Below the pieces are notes generated by a model, which saw nothing but the letters and a program-made list of their open reading frames with translations, was not told the origin of the DNA and searched no databases. This document shows, piece after piece, positions 52,203-61,735 of a stretch of 64,000 nucleotides of DNA. Source of the stretch: Corallococcus coralloides DSM 2259 (GTDB taxonomy: Bacteria > Myxococcota > Myxococcia > Myxococcales > Myxococcaceae); assembly GCF_000255295.1 (NCBI RefSeq), contig NC_017030.1, positions 7,414,328-7,478,327 on the forward strand, in the 5' to 3' direction. Each line of letters begins with the position of its first letter. The stretch's first letter is position 1. A program made the position numbers and the translations under genes.

Positions 52203-53510
52203 ATGGAAAACGTCCGCCACCTGACAGGCTTTGGAAACGAGCACGCATCGGAGGCTGTCGCCGGTGCGCTCCCCGTGGGCCAGAACACGCCCCAGCGCGT
52301 CGCGTTCGGCCTCTACGCCGAGCAGCTCTCCGGCACCGCGTTCACCGCGCCGCGCGGCGTGAACCGGCGCACGTGGCTGTACCGGCTGCGGCCCAGCGCG
52401 GGCCACCCGGCGTACCGGCCCGTGGAGGCCCGCTCGCTGAAGAGCGGACCGTTCCGGGAGGTGCCCCCCTCCCCCAACCGGCTGCGCTGGAGCCCGGCGC
52501 CCATGCCCACCACGCCCACCACCTTCCTGGAGAGCCTCTTCACGCTGGGCGGCAATGGCTCCCCGGCGGAGAACGCGGGCGCGGCGGTGCACCTCTACGC
52601 GGCGACGGCGTCCATGACGGACACGGCCTTCTTCAACGCGGACGGCGAGCTGCTCATCGTCCCCCAGTCCGGGACGCTGCGCATCGTCACGGAGCTGGGC
52701 GTGCTGGAGGTTCCGCCCGGCCACGTCGCGCTCATCCCGCGCGGCATGCGCATGCGGGTGGAGCTGCCCGGCGGCCCCGCGCGCGGCTACATCTGCGAGA
52801 ACTACGGCGCGCAGTTCCGGCTCCCGGAGCTGGGCCCCATCGGCTCCAACGGCCTCGCGAACCCGCGCGACTTCGTGGCGCCGCACGCGGCGTATGAAGA
52901 CGTGGAGCGCCCCACGCGCGTGGTGCAGAAGTTCCAGGGGAACCTCTGGGAGACGACGCTGGACCACTCGCCGTTCGACGTCGTGGCCTGGCACGGCAAC
53001 AACGTGCCGTACACGTACGACCTGGCGCGCTTCAACACCATCAACACGGTGAGCTACGACCACCCGGATCCGTCCATCTTCACGGTGCTCACGTCGCCCA
53101 GTGACACGCCGGGAACGGCGAACTGCGACTTCGTCATCTTCCCGCCCCGGTGGATGGTGGCGGAGAACACCTTCCGGCCGCCCTGGTTCCACCGCAACGT
53201 GATGAGCGAGCTGATGGGCCTGGTCCACGGCGTCTACGACGCCAAGGCGGACGCGTTCCTGCCCGGCGGCGCGTCGCTCCACAACTGCATGAGCGCCCAC
53301 GGCCCGGACCGCAAGACGTACGAAGCCGCCGTCGCCGCGGAGCTGACGCCGAAGAAGATCGACAACACGCTCGCCTTCATGTTCGAGACCCGCTGGGTCA
53401 TCGCGCCCACGCGCCAGGCCATGGAGAGCCCCGTCCTCCAGAAGGACTACGACGCCTGCTGGGCGGACCTGCCCAAGGCGAAGCTGTCCTCGGGAGGCGG
53501 CCAGCCGTGA
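52203..53510 (+). CDS. hmgA: Homogentisate 1,2-dioxygenase
   Basis: This 435-residue non-haem iron enzyme opens the ring of homogentisate to maleylacetoacetate in tyrosine and phenylalanine breakdown. The N-terminus ([46 protein letters not shown]) is the family signature. The C-terminal iron site is visible in [18 protein letters not shown] and [19 protein letters not shown]. Length is normal for the family. The stop overlaps the fah start (GTGA), so expression is coupled. The next pathway enzyme, maleylacetoacetate isomerase, is not in the window. Confidence 0.95.
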   Translation: MENVRHLTGFGNEHASEAVAGALPVGQNTPQRVAFGLYAEQLSGTAFTAPRGVNRRTWLYRLRPSAGHPAYRPVEARSLKSGPFREVPPSPNRLRWSPAPMPTTPTTFLESLFTLGGNGSPAENAGAAVHLYAATASMTDTAFFNADGELLIVPQSGTLRIVTELGVLEVPPGHVALIPRGMRMRVELPGGPARGYICENYGAQFRLPELGPIGSNGLANPRDFVAPHAAYEDVERPTRVVQKFQGNLWETTLDHSPFDVVAWHGNNVPYTYDLARFNTINTVSYDHPDPSIFTVLTSPSDTPGTANCDFVIFPPRWMVAENTFRPPWFHRNVMSELMGLVHGVYDAKADAFLPGGASLHNCMSAHGPDRKTYEAAVAAELTPKKIDNTLAFMFETRWVIAPTRQAMESPVLQKDYDACWADLPKAKLSSGGGQP

Positions 53511-54511
53511 AGCTCGCCTCGCTCGACACAGGAAGGGACGGACGGCTCGTCGTCGTGACGAAGGACCTGTCCCGGCAGGCGGATGCGTCCGCCATCGCGC
53601 CCACGCTCCAGGCCGCGCTGGATGACTGGGACCGCCACGCGCCGGCCCTCCGCGCGCTGGCGGAGCGGCTGGAGCGCGGAGAGGTTCCGGGAGCGCCCTT
53701 CGACCCCGCCCGGTGCGCGGCGCCCCTGCCCCGCGCCTACCAGTGGGCGGACGGCTCCGCGTACGTGAACCACGTGGAGCTGGTGCGCAAGGCGCGCGGC
53801 GCGGAGCTGCCGCCCTCCTTCTGGACCGACCCCTTGATGTACCAGGGCGGCTCCGACGGCTTCCTCGGGCCGCGCCAGCCCATCCCGCTCGCCGACGAGG
53901 CGTGGGGCTGCGACATGGAGGGCGAGGTCGTGGTGGTGACGCGCGACGTGCCGCTCGGTGCCACGCGCGAGCAGGCCCTGGGCGCCGTCGTCCTGGTGGG
54001 GCTGGTCAACGACGTGTCGCTGCGCAACCTCATTCCGAACGAGCTGGCGAAGGGCTTCGGCTTCTTCCAGTCCAAGCCCGCGTCGGCGTTCTCGCCGGTG
54101 TTCGTCACTCCGGACGAGTTGGGCACCGCGTGGCGGGAAGGCAAGCTGCACCGCCGTCTGGAGGTCTTCCTCGACGGCGAGCCCTTCGGCCGCGCGGACG
54201 CGGGCGTGGACATGACGTTCGACTTCGGCACGCTGGTGGCCCACGCGGCGAAGACTCGCTCGCTGTGTGCGGGCAGCATCATCGGCTCCGGCACGGTGTC
54301 CAACCGGGGTCCGGACGGGGGCCCCGGCAAGCCGGTGAGTGCGGGTGGGGCAGGCTACTCGTGCATCGCGGAGGTGCGCGTGGTGGAGACGCTCCGGGAC
54401 GGCGCGCCGAAGACGCCGTTCCTCAAGCGCGGCAACCGGGTGCGCATCGAGATGCGGGACGACTCGGGCGCCAGCATCTTCGGCGCCATCGACCAGGCGG
54501 TCGGCGGGTAG
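53507..54511 (+). CDS. Fumarylacetoacetase (FAH family)
   Basis: This 334-residue enzyme cleaves fumarylacetoacetate to fumarate and acetoacetate, the last step after HmgA. The FAH C-terminal fold is shown by [32 protein letters not shown], the metal-binding [51 protein letters not shown] and the late [32 protein letters not shown]. It starts at GTG 53507, overlapping the hmgA stop, with GGGAGG 9 bases upstream. It is the short bacterial form. The symbol is left out because naming differs between genomes. Confidence 0.92.
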   Translation: MKLASLDTGRDGRLVVVTKDLSRQADASAIAPTLQAALDDWDRHAPALRALAERLERGEVPGAPFDPARCAAPLPRAYQWADGSAYVNHVELVRKARGAELPPSFWTDPLMYQGGSDGFLGPRQPIPLADEAWGCDMEGEVVVVTRDVPLGATREQALGAVVLVGLVNDVSLRNLIPNELAKGFGFFQSKPASAFSPVFVTPDELGTAWREGKLHRRLEVFLDGEPFGRADAGVDMTFDFGTLVAHAAKTRSLCAGSIIGSGTVSNRGPDGGPGKPVSAGGAGYSCIAEVRVVETLRDGAPKTPFLKRGNRVRIEMRDDSGASIFGAIDQAVGG

Positions 54512-54590
54512 GCGGGGAAGAAGGGGCCCCTTTCGTCAGGGGCCCTTGTTCCCCCCGTCCGGCGCGCAGCAGGATTCACGCGCGCCTCCC

Positions 54591-55994
54591 ATGCTCCTGA
54601 CCCTTTCGACGACCCACACGCCCGCGACGGACCTGGGCTACCTGCTGCACAAGAACCCGGAACGGCCCCAGTCCTTCGAGCTTCCCTTCGGACTGGCGCA
54701 CGTCTTCTACCCGGAGGCCTCCGCCAGCCGCACCACGGCGGCGCTCCTCCTGGAGGTGGATCCCGTCGCATTGGTTCGCGGCCGGCCGTCGTCAGGCGGC
54801 GGCCAGGGCGGCCCGCTGGAGCAGTACGTCAACGACCGGCCCTACGTGGCCTCGTCCTTCATGAGCGTGGCGCTGTCCCGCGTCTTCGGCACCGCGCTGT
54901 CCGGACGCAGCAAGGACCGGCCGGAGCTGGCTGAACAGCCCATCCCCCTCTCCGCCCGCCTGTCGGTGCTGCCCTGCCGGGGCGGAGAAGTCTTCCTGCG
55001 CCGCCTCTTCGAGCCGCTCGGCTACACCGTCACCGCGACCCGCCATGCGCTGGACGAGACGGTGCCCGCGTGGGGGGACAGCCGCTACTTCACCGTGACG
55101 CTGGAGGGACAGGTGCGCCTGGGCGACCTGCTCTCGCACCTGTACGTCCTCATCCCGGTGCTCGACGACGACAAGCACTACTGGGTCGGCGACGAGGAGG
55201 TGGAGAAGCTCCTGCGCCACGGTGAGGGCTGGCTCGCCACGCACCCGGAGCGCGAACAGATTGCCCGCCGCTACCTGCGCCACCGCCACAGCCTGGCGCG
55301 CGAAGCCCTGGAGCGGCTCGCAGGCGACGAGGCCCCCGAGCCCGAGGAACGCCAGGAGGCGCGCAACGCCGAGGAGGCCGTGCTCGAATCGCGCCTGAGC
55401 CTCAACGAACAGCGGCTCCAGACGGTGATGACGGCCCTCCAGGAGCACGGCGCCGCGCGCGTGGTGGACCTGGGCTGCGGCGAGGGCAAGCTGATCAAAG
55501 CCCTCTTGAGGGACCGCCGCTTCACGGAAATCGTGGGCATGGACGTGTCCCACCGCACGCTGGAGATTGCCAATGACAGGCTCGGCATCGAACGGATGCC
55601 GGACCTGCAACGCCAGCGCGTGAAGCTGCTGCACGGCTCGCTGCTGTACCGAGACCAGCGGCTCGCGGGCTTCGACGCCGCCACCGTCATTGAAGTCATC
55701 GAACACCTGGACATGCCGCGCCTCGCGGCCTTCGAGCGCGTGCTCTTCGAGTACACGCGGCCCGGCCTCATCCTCCTCACCACCCCCAACGCCGAGTACA
55801 ACGTGCGCTTCACCTCGCTCCCCGCCGGCACCTTCCGCCACCGTGACCACCGCTTCGAGTGGACCCGCGCCGAGTTCGAGGCGTGGGCGGCCAGCATGTG
55901 CGAGCGCTACGGCTACACCGTGAGCTTCCGGCCCGTGGGCGAGAACGACGCGGAGGTCGGCGCGCCGACGCAGATGGCGGTGTTCACGCGATGA
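54591..55994 (+). CDS. hen1: 3'-terminal RNA ribose 2'-O-methyltransferase Hen1
   Basis: This 467-residue enzyme methylates the 2'-OH at the 3' end of broken RNA before ligation. The N-terminal half is the bacterial Hen1 N-domain (MLLTLSTTHTPATDLGYLLHKNPERPQSFELPFGLAHVFYPEA), which activates Pnkp. The C-terminal methyltransferase has the SAM motif VVDLGCGEGKLIKALL, VGMDVSHRTLEIA and the metal site EVIEHLDMPRL with LLTTPNAEYNVRF and HRDHRFEW supplying further ligands. The start at 54591 is an ATG after GCGCCTCCC with no ribosome site. The stop overlaps the pnkp start (ATGA), the classic coupled pair. Confidence 0.95.
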   Translation: MLLTLSTTHTPATDLGYLLHKNPERPQSFELPFGLAHVFYPEASASRTTAALLLEVDPVALVRGRPSSGGGQGGPLEQYVNDRPYVASSFMSVALSRVFGTALSGRSKDRPELAEQPIPLSARLSVLPCRGGEVFLRRLFEPLGYTVTATRHALDETVPAWGDSRYFTVTLEGQVRLGDLLSHLYVLIPVLDDDKHYWVGDEEVEKLLRHGEGWLATHPEREQIARRYLRHRHSLAREALERLAGDEAPEPEERQEARNAEEAVLESRLSLNEQRLQTVMTALQEHGAARVVDLGCGEGKLIKALLRDRRFTEIVGMDVSHRTLEIANDRLGIERMPDLQRQRVKLLHGSLLYRDQRLAGFDAATVIEVIEHLDMPRLAAFERVLFEYTRPGLILLTTPNAEYNVRFTSLPAGTFRHRDHRFEWTRAEFEAWAASMCERYGYTVSFRPVGENDAEVGAPTQMAVFTR

Positions 55995-58549
55995 ACATCC
56001 ATATTCCAGAGCTGTCGCTCGTCGTGCTGATTGGCCCCTCCGGCTCGGGGAAGTCGACCTTCGCGCGCCGGCACTTCAAGCCCACGGAGGTGCTCTCCTC
56101 GGACACCTACCGGGGCTTCGTGTCCGACGACGAGAACAACCAGGAGGCGACGAAGGACGCCTTCGAGACGCTGCGCTACGTCGCGGCGAAGCGGCTGGCG
56201 CGAGGCCTGCTCACCGTGGTGGACGCCACCAACGTGCAGCCGGAGTCCCGCAAGGCCTTCGTGGAGCTGGCGCGCGAGTACCACGTGCTGCCCGTGGCGC
56301 TGGTGCTGGACGTGCCGGAGCGCACCTGCATCGAGCGCAACCAGCAGCGGCCGGACCGCACCGCCAGCTTCCGCTTCGTGAAGAACCAGGTCTCGCAGAT
56401 GCACCGTTCCCTGCGAGGCCTGGAGCGCGAGGGCTTCCGCCACCTCCACGTCCTCAAGCCGGACGCCATCGAACGCGTGGTGCTGGAGCGCCAGCCGCTC
56501 TGGTGCAACCTCAAGCACGAGCGCGGGCCCTTCGACATCATCGGAGACATCCACGGCTGCCGTGAGGAGCTGGAGGCGCTGCTCGCGAAGCTGGGCTACC
56601 AGGTGCGGCCGCGCGCGGATGGCACGCCGGGCTTCGACGTGCGCCCGCCAGAGGGCCGCAAGGCCGTCTTCCTGGGCGACCTGGTGGACCGGGGCCCGGA
56701 CATCCCGGGCGTGCTGCGGCTGGTGATGGACATGGTGGAGGCCGGCACCGCGCTGTGCGTGCCGGGCAACCACGAGATGAAGCTCTTGCGCAAGCTGCGC
56801 GGCGGAAAGGTCAACGTGTCCCACGGCATGGCCCAGACGCTGGAGCAACTGGAGAAGGAACCGCCGGAGTTCCACCAGCGCGTGGCGAAGTTCATCGACG
56901 ACCGGGTGTCCCACTACGTGCTGGACGACGGGCGCCTGGTGGTGGCGCACGCGGGCCTGAAGGAGAGCATGCAGGGCCGGGGCTCCGGCCGCGTGCGCGC
57001 CTTCGCGCTCTACGGAGAGACGACGGGAGAGACGGACGAGTACGGCTTTCCGGTGCGCTTCAACTGGGCGGCGGAGTACCGGGGCCGCGCGGCGGTGGTG
57101 TACGGCCACCAGGCCGTGCTGGAGGCCGAGTGGGTCAACAACACGCTGTGCGTGGACACCGGCTGCGTCTACGGCGGCCAGCTCACCGCCCTGCGCTACC
57201 CGGAGAAGGAGCTGGTCTCCGTGCCCGCGCAGCGCGTGTACTGCGAGCCGGTGAAGCCCCTGGACACCCCGGCCCCGTCCGGCCTGAGCGCGCAGCAGCA
57301 GGCGGATGACGTGCTGGACCTCGAGGACGTGCGGGGCAAGCGCGTCATCTCCACGCGGCTGGCCGCGCACGTCACCCTGCGCGAGGAGAACACCACCGCC
57401 GCGCTGGAGGCGATGAGCCGCTTCGCCATCGACCCGCGCTGGCTCATCTACCTGCCGCCCACCATGTCGCCGTCGGAGACGAGCACCCTGCCCGGCTTCC
57501 TGGAGCATCCCCAGCAGGCGTTCGACTACTACCGCAAGGAGGGCGTGGCCCAGGTCGTCTGCGAGGAGAAGCACATGGGCTCGCGCGCCGTCGTCGTCAT
57601 CGCGCGCGACGCGGACGCCGCCCGCCGCCGCTTCGGCGTCACCTCTGGCGAGACGGGCGTCTGCTACACGCGCACGGGCCGGCGCTTCTTCACCGACGAC
57701 GCCCTGGAGGCCGCGTTCCTCGCGCGCGTCCGGGCGGCGCTGGACGCGTCCGGCTTCTGGGAGGAGCTGAAGACGGACTGGGCCTGCCTGGACTGCGAGC
57801 TGATGCCCTGGTCGCTCAAGGCCCAGGAGCTGCTGCGTGACCCGTACGCCGCCGTGGGGGCTGCCTCCCGCGCGGCGCTGACGGACGTGGTGTCCGTGCT
57901 GGGACAGGCCACCGCCCGGGGACTGCCGCTGGGCGAGCTGTCCGCGCGCTTCACGGACAAGGCCACCCACGTGCAACGCTACGTGGAGGCGTACCGGCGC
58001 TACTGCTGGCCGGTGTCGTCGCTGGACGACGTGCGGCTGGCGCCGTTCCACCTGCTGGCCACGGAGGGCGCGACCCACGTGGACAAGGACCATGTCTGGC
58101 ACATGGAGACGCTGGCGCGCGTGTGCCGCGCGGACCCATCGTTCCTGGTGGCCACGCCCTACCGCGTCGTGGCGCTGGAGGACGCGGAGGCGGTGGCCGG
58201 CGGCGTGCGGTGGTGGGAGGAGCTCACCGCGCGCGGCGGCGAGGGCATGGTGGTGAAGCCCTTCGGCTTCGCGGTGCGCGGGCGCAAGGGCGTGGTGCAG
58301 CCCGCCATCAAGTCCCGCGGCCCGGAGTACCTGCGCATCATCTACGGCCCGGAGTACACCGCGCCCGCGAACCTGGACCGGCTGCGCCAGCGAGGCCTGG
58401 GCACCAAGCGTTCCCTCGCGCTGCGCGAGTTCGCGCTGGGCGTGGAGGGACTGGAGCGCTTCACGAAGAAGGAGTCCCTGCGCCGCGTGCACGAGTGCGT
58501 CTTCGGCGTGCTCGCCCTGGAGAGCGAGCCCGTCGACCCGCGGCTCTGA
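55991..58549 (+). CDS. pnkp: Polynucleotide kinase-phosphatase-ligase Pnkp
   Basis: This 852-residue RNA end-healing and sealing enzyme works with Hen1. The kinase domain has P-loop GPSGSGKST (15-23) and VVDATNVQPESR. The metallophosphatase domain has FDIIGDIHG (181-189), FLGDLVDRGPD (227-237) and CVPGNHE (256-262), with YGHQAVLEAEW later. The adenylyltransferase/ligase domain has the nucleotide-binding Lys527 in CEEKHMGSRAVV, and further motifs GEGMVVKPF and IKSRGPEYLRIIYGPEY. All three active sites look intact, so the repair cycle (phosphate removal, 5' phosphorylation, ligation after 2'-O-methylation) should work. Such systems repair tRNAs cut by ribotoxins. The gene converges with the porin, one base apart. 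Confidence 0.95.
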   Translation: MNIHIPELSLVVLIGPSGSGKSTFARRHFKPTEVLSSDTYRGFVSDDENNQEATKDAFETLRYVAAKRLARGLLTVVDATNVQPESRKAFVELAREYHVLPVALVLDVPERTCIERNQQRPDRTASFRFVKNQVSQMHRSLRGLEREGFRHLHVLKPDAIERVVLERQPLWCNLKHERGPFDIIGDIHGCREELEALLAKLGYQVRPRADGTPGFDVRPPEGRKAVFLGDLVDRGPDIPGVLRLVMDMVEAGTALCVPGNHEMKLLRKLRGGKVNVSHGMAQTLEQLEKEPPEFHQRVAKFIDDRVSHYVLDDGRLVVAHAGLKESMQGRGSGRVRAFALYGETTGETDEYGFPVRFNWAAEYRGRAAVVYGHQAVLEAEWVNNTLCVDTGCVYGGQLTALRYPEKELVSVPAQRVYCEPVKPLDTPAPSGLSAQQQADDVLDLEDVRGKRVISTRLAAHVTLREENTTAALEAMSRFAIDPRWLIYLPPTMSPSETSTLPGFLEHPQQAFDYYRKEGVAQVVCEEKHMGSRAVVVIARDADAARRRFGVTSGETGVCYTRTGRRFFTDDALEAAFLARVRAALDASGFWEELKTDWACLDCELMPWSLKAQELLRDPYAAVGAASRAALTDVVSVLGQATARGLPLGELSARFTDKATHVQRYVEAYRRYCWPVSSLDDVRLAPFHLLATEGATHVDKDHVWHMETLARVCRADPSFLVATPYRVVALEDAEAVAGGVRWWEELTARGGEGMVVKPFGFAVRGRKGVVQPAIKSRGPEYLRIIYGPEYTAPANLDRLRQRGLGTKRSLALREFALGVEGLERFTKKESLRRVHECVFGVLALESEPVDPRL

Positions 58550-58550
58550 C

Positions 58551-59840
58551 TCAGTAGTTGAACTGGAGCTGGAGGCGCGTCACGTGCCCCTGCTCCTGGA
58601 CATACGGGTAGCGCGACGAGGTGCGGTCCGCGATGACGTAGGCGGCCGTCAGCTCCAGCGCCTTCCAGAGCTGCCACTCCGCGCCCAGCTCCAGCTCGCG
58701 CACGTCGTAGCGGGGGGCGTTGGTCTCGAACTTCTTGCCGCCCTTGTAGAGGGTGCCGCGCACGTAGGGGATGAGCGACACGCCCACCACGCCGTCCAGC
58801 TTGTACATGAGCTGCGCGTAGCCCCCCTGCAGGTTCCGGCTGTCGATGAGCAGCGCGTCGTCCGGGCTCGAGCCCAGCGACGGCCCGCGTCCGATGTTGT
58901 ATTCGGCCTGGAAGCCCAGGGGCTGCGGGTAGACCGTCAGGCTGACGATGGCGCGGGCATCCACCATGTTGGGGCCACGCGCGAGCGCATAGGCCGCGTC
59001 ATCGCGCGGGGACGCGCTGAGGTTGAAACGGCCGTAGTAGGCGCCGGTGCCGACCTCCACGTACTGGGAGCCGAAGAGGAAGGGGTAGCTGACGCGCGCG
59101 ACGGCGTGGGGGCTGTTGTTGCGCTCGGCGCGGTTGGCCGTCTGGCCGTTGTAGACGCCCAGGCCCACCACGCCGTAGTCGCCAGAGCCCTTGAGGCCGC
59201 TGTCGACGAGGAACTTGAAGCGCTCGCGGATGTGCGAGGGCGCCCAGTAGAAGAACACGCCCACGTCGCGCTCGTCCTTCAGCGCGCTGTTGATGGCGTC
59301 GTTGCGGTCCAGCGCGAGGCGGTTCTGGCTGGACTGGAGGTTCTCGAAGCCGAACGGCACCTTGGACTGGCCCACGCGGAAGCGGAACTCCTTCTTCGCG
59401 TCCACGAAGATGTCCGCGTACCAGTCCCGCATGACGGCGACGTTGTACTGGTCACCGATGACGGAGGCGAAGTCCGGCTGCAGGTAGATGGACACGTGCG
59501 GGTGCACGTCCCCAAAGATGACGAGCCGCGCGCGGCGGATGCCGAAGCCGGTGTCCCTGCCCAGGAAGCGGTCGCCCTGGTCGTTGATGAGCGAGTCGTT
59601 CGTCCGGAAGCTGGGCAGCCGGTTGTAGCGGACCTGCGTGTAGCCCCGGAGGCGGATGCTCTCGTACCAGGGCTTGCTCTTCTCCTTTTCCTTTTCCTTC
59701 TCCTCGGTGGGAGGCGCGACCTCGCCCTTGGGAGCGGACTCGGGAGGAGTCTCCTGGGCCACGGAGGAAGAGGAGAAGAAGAGCGCGGTACCAGCCAGCA
59801 GGGCCTGAAGGACGGAGCGGTGGGACGAAGCGAGGGTCAT
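58551..59840 (-). CDS. OprP/OprO-type porin
   Basis: This 429-residue outer-membrane protein has signal MTLASSHRSVLQALLAGTALFFSSSSVAQ. A charged periplasmic linker (EEKEKEKEKSKPW) precedes the barrel: IRLRGYTQVRYNRL, GFGIRRARLVIFGDVHPHVSIYLQPDFA and RFRVGQSKVPFGFENLQSS are typical of the phosphate-selective porin O/P family. It ends VTRLQLQFNY, an aromatic C-terminus for barrel assembly. Family members take up phosphate or polyphosphate, but selectivity cannot be read here. The promoter lies in the 350-base gap 59841-60190, which has repeated TGTCACACG elements. Confidence 0.85.
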   Translation of the reverse strand: MTLASSHRSVLQALLAGTALFFSSSSVAQETPPESAPKGEVAPPTEEKEKEKEKSKPWYESIRLRGYTQVRYNRLPSFRTNDSLINDQGDRFLGRDTGFGIRRARLVIFGDVHPHVSIYLQPDFASVIGDQYNVAVMRDWYADIFVDAKKEFRFRVGQSKVPFGFENLQSSQNRLALDRNDAINSALKDERDVGVFFYWAPSHIRERFKFLVDSGLKGSGDYGVVGLGVYNGQTANRAERNNSPHAVARVSYPFLFGSQYVEVGTGAYYGRFNLSASPRDDAAYALARGPNMVDARAIVSLTVYPQPLGFQAEYNIGRGPSLGSSPDDALLIDSRNLQGGYAQLMYKLDGVVGVSLIPYVRGTLYKGGKKFETNAPRYDVRELELGAEWQLWKALELTAAYVIADRTSSRYPYVQEQGHVTRLQLQFNY

Positions 59841-59975
59841 GGGTTCGTGGGAGCCGGGCGGGGAACAGGGAGGGACCCGCCCGGTCCCGATGTGGCGCTT
59901 CCGTTACCGAATGACGCCGCCTTCCGCCACGCACCGCCCCCTGTTGTTGCCACACCGTTACCAGCGACCCCGTCC

Positions 59976-60015
59976 TGTCACACGAACGAGCGTCCAGTGT
60001 CACACGTCCGTGACA
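59976..60015. promoter_or_regulatory. Repeated TGTCACACG elements between porin and RTX genes
   Basis: TGTCACACG occurs at 59976-59984 and again at 59998-60006, 22 bases (two helical turns) apart. The second copy forms an inverted repeat with GTGACA at 60010-60015. A regulator could bind here for the divergent porin or RTX genes. The spacing recalls a Pho box but the sequence match is partial. Two CCGTTACC motifs lie nearby (about 59899 and 59955). No gene is seen in the gap 59841-60190. Confidence 0.3.
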
Positions 60016-60190
60016 TGGCCCTGCCCCCCACCTCTGAACGAGTCATTCCCAGGGGTTGGCCTGGAAAAGCGGCCCGGAGGCAACCTGCGTCACGCTTTCG
60101 CGACAATCCCCTTCGGGCGGCATTCATCCGCTCCCCGGCAGCCGTGCGCCGGACCCGCACCGGGTGTCTCCGTCACCCGCGAGAAGCGAC

Positions 60191-61732
60191 ATGACCTCGA
60201 TTGGAAAGCCTGGTTCGCGCCCCACCTCGTCCTCCGTGAGCTCGCAGCCGGTGAAGGCTCCCGTCACGGCGAAGCCCAACGCGGTGAAGGCCGCCGTCGC
60301 GCAGCGGATGAAGGACGGCTTTGACGCGGCCCCGCGCGCGGGCGCCGCTTCCCGGCCGGTGCTGTCCGCGGAGATCCGCTCCGGTGAGGGCGCCGGGGGC
60401 GTCGGTGGCGCCCTGGGCAAGGCGGCGGGCAAGGCGGCGGGCAAGGCGGCCGGCGGCCTTGGCGAAGCGCTGGGCAAGATCGCGGGCCGCGTGGGCAGCG
60501 CCCTCGCCGGGCCGCAGGTGAGCACGAACGCGGACGGCCGCACGGTGGTGGACCTGGGCGCGGGCAACAACACCGCGACGGTGTCGCAGAACAAGGACGG
60601 CGGGCTGACCATCAAGTCCGGCAGCGACACGGTGACGCTGACGGCGGAGCAGGCCAAGGGCGCCATCATCAACGGCGGTGACGGCAACGACTCCATCACC
60701 GTGGACGCGAGCGTCACGCAGGACGTCACCCTGGATGGCGGCGCGGGCGACGACAAGCTCACCGGCGGCAAGGGCAACGACACGCTCATCGGCGGCGCCG
60801 GCAACGACACCATTCTTGGCGGCGACGGCAAGGACACGCTGAAGGGCCAGGACGGCGACGACTACCTGGAGGGCGGCGCGGGCGATGACCGCATCCAGGG
60901 CGGCGCGGGCCGCGACGTGCTCTACGGCCTGGATGGCAACGACTCCCTGTCCGGCGGCAGCGGCCGGGACTACATCGACGGCGGCGCGGGCGATGACCGG
61001 GCCTCCGGCGGCGCGGGGGACGACCAGGTCATCGGCGGGCGCGGCAACGACACGCTGTCCGGTGGCTCGGGCAACGACGCGGTGGCGGGTGGCGCGGGCC
61101 AGGACACCGTCCGCGGCGGCACGGGCACGGACAAGCTCTACGTGGAGGAGAACGAGACCACCGCCGACGCGACCGGGGGCGAGCGCGAAATCGTCGACAT
61201 GACGGACGCCGACCAGCGCGGCCGCTCGGTGACGGTGTCGGGCAGCGCGGACTTCCAGGCGCGCGTGCAGTCGGACCTGGACGCGATGCGCTCGCTGCCC
61301 TCGGGCCAGGAGCTGCTGCGCACGCTGGATGACAGCGGCCACACCACGACCATCAAGGAGACCTCCAGCGGCAACTCCGCGTCCGCGCAGAACAAGGACG
61401 ACGCCTGGTTCAACGCGGACGGCACGCCGGGCAAGGGCACCAACGGCACGGTGAACTACAACACCACGCGCATCTCGCTGGGCAGCGAGGACTGGATGAA
61501 CCGCCCGCCCGTCGTCGCCCTGTTCCACGAGCTGGTGCACGCCTCGGACTACGCCAACGGCACGCTGGCGCTCGGTGAGAAGAACGGCGTGAACAACCGC
61601 GAGACGTCCGCGGTGGGCCTGCCCATCGACCTGGACCAGGACCCGTCCACGCCGGACGTGGTGCAGGGCGGCCGCCCCGGAGAGAACGTCCTCCGCGACG
61701 ACCTGAACCTGCCCACCCGCCCGCGCTACTAG
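60191..61732 (+). CDS. RTX-repeat protein with C-terminal M91 metallopeptidase
   Basis: This 513-residue protein has no signal peptide; its N-terminus is Ser/Thr/Pro/Gly-rich (MTSIGKPGSRPTSSSVSSQP). A Gly/Ala/Lys segment (GGALGKAAGKAAGKAAGGLGEALGKIAG) leads to about ten RTX nonapeptides (GGxGxDxLx, as in GGAGDDKLTGGKGNDTLIGGAGNDTI), which bind calcium and fold outside the cell. The C-terminal 130 residues are an M91 peptidase: VVALFHELVHASDYANG (His446, Glu447, His450), NNRETSAVGLP and GENVLRDDLNLPTRPRY. RTX proteins are usually type I-secreted; no such exporter is nearby, and the peptidase is at the end where the signal would be. GAGAAG precedes the ATG. Confidence 0.88.
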   Translation: MTSIGKPGSRPTSSSVSSQPVKAPVTAKPNAVKAAVAQRMKDGFDAAPRAGAASRPVLSAEIRSGEGAGGVGGALGKAAGKAAGKAAGGLGEALGKIAGRVGSALAGPQVSTNADGRTVVDLGAGNNTATVSQNKDGGLTIKSGSDTVTLTAEQAKGAIINGGDGNDSITVDASVTQDVTLDGGAGDDKLTGGKGNDTLIGGAGNDTILGGDGKDTLKGQDGDDYLEGGAGDDRIQGGAGRDVLYGLDGNDSLSGGSGRDYIDGGAGDDRASGGAGDDQVIGGRGNDTLSGGSGNDAVAGGAGQDTVRGGTGTDKLYVEENETTADATGGEREIVDMTDADQRGRSVTVSGSADFQARVQSDLDAMRSLPSGQELLRTLDDSGHTTTIKETSSGNSASAQNKDDAWFNADGTPGKGTNGTVNYNTTRISLGSEDWMNRPPVVALFHELVHASDYANGTLALGEKNGVNNRETSAVGLPIDLDQDPSTPDVVQGGRPGENVLRDDLNLPTRPRY

Positions 61733-61735
61733 GAC

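Noticed and set aside
59976..60015. Pho box upstream of the OprP-type porin
   Set aside because: The 22-base spacing of TGTCAC elements fits two turns, but the intervening 11-base positions do not match CTGTCAT, and orientation to the porin promoter is unclear. Kept only as a generic regulatory candidate.
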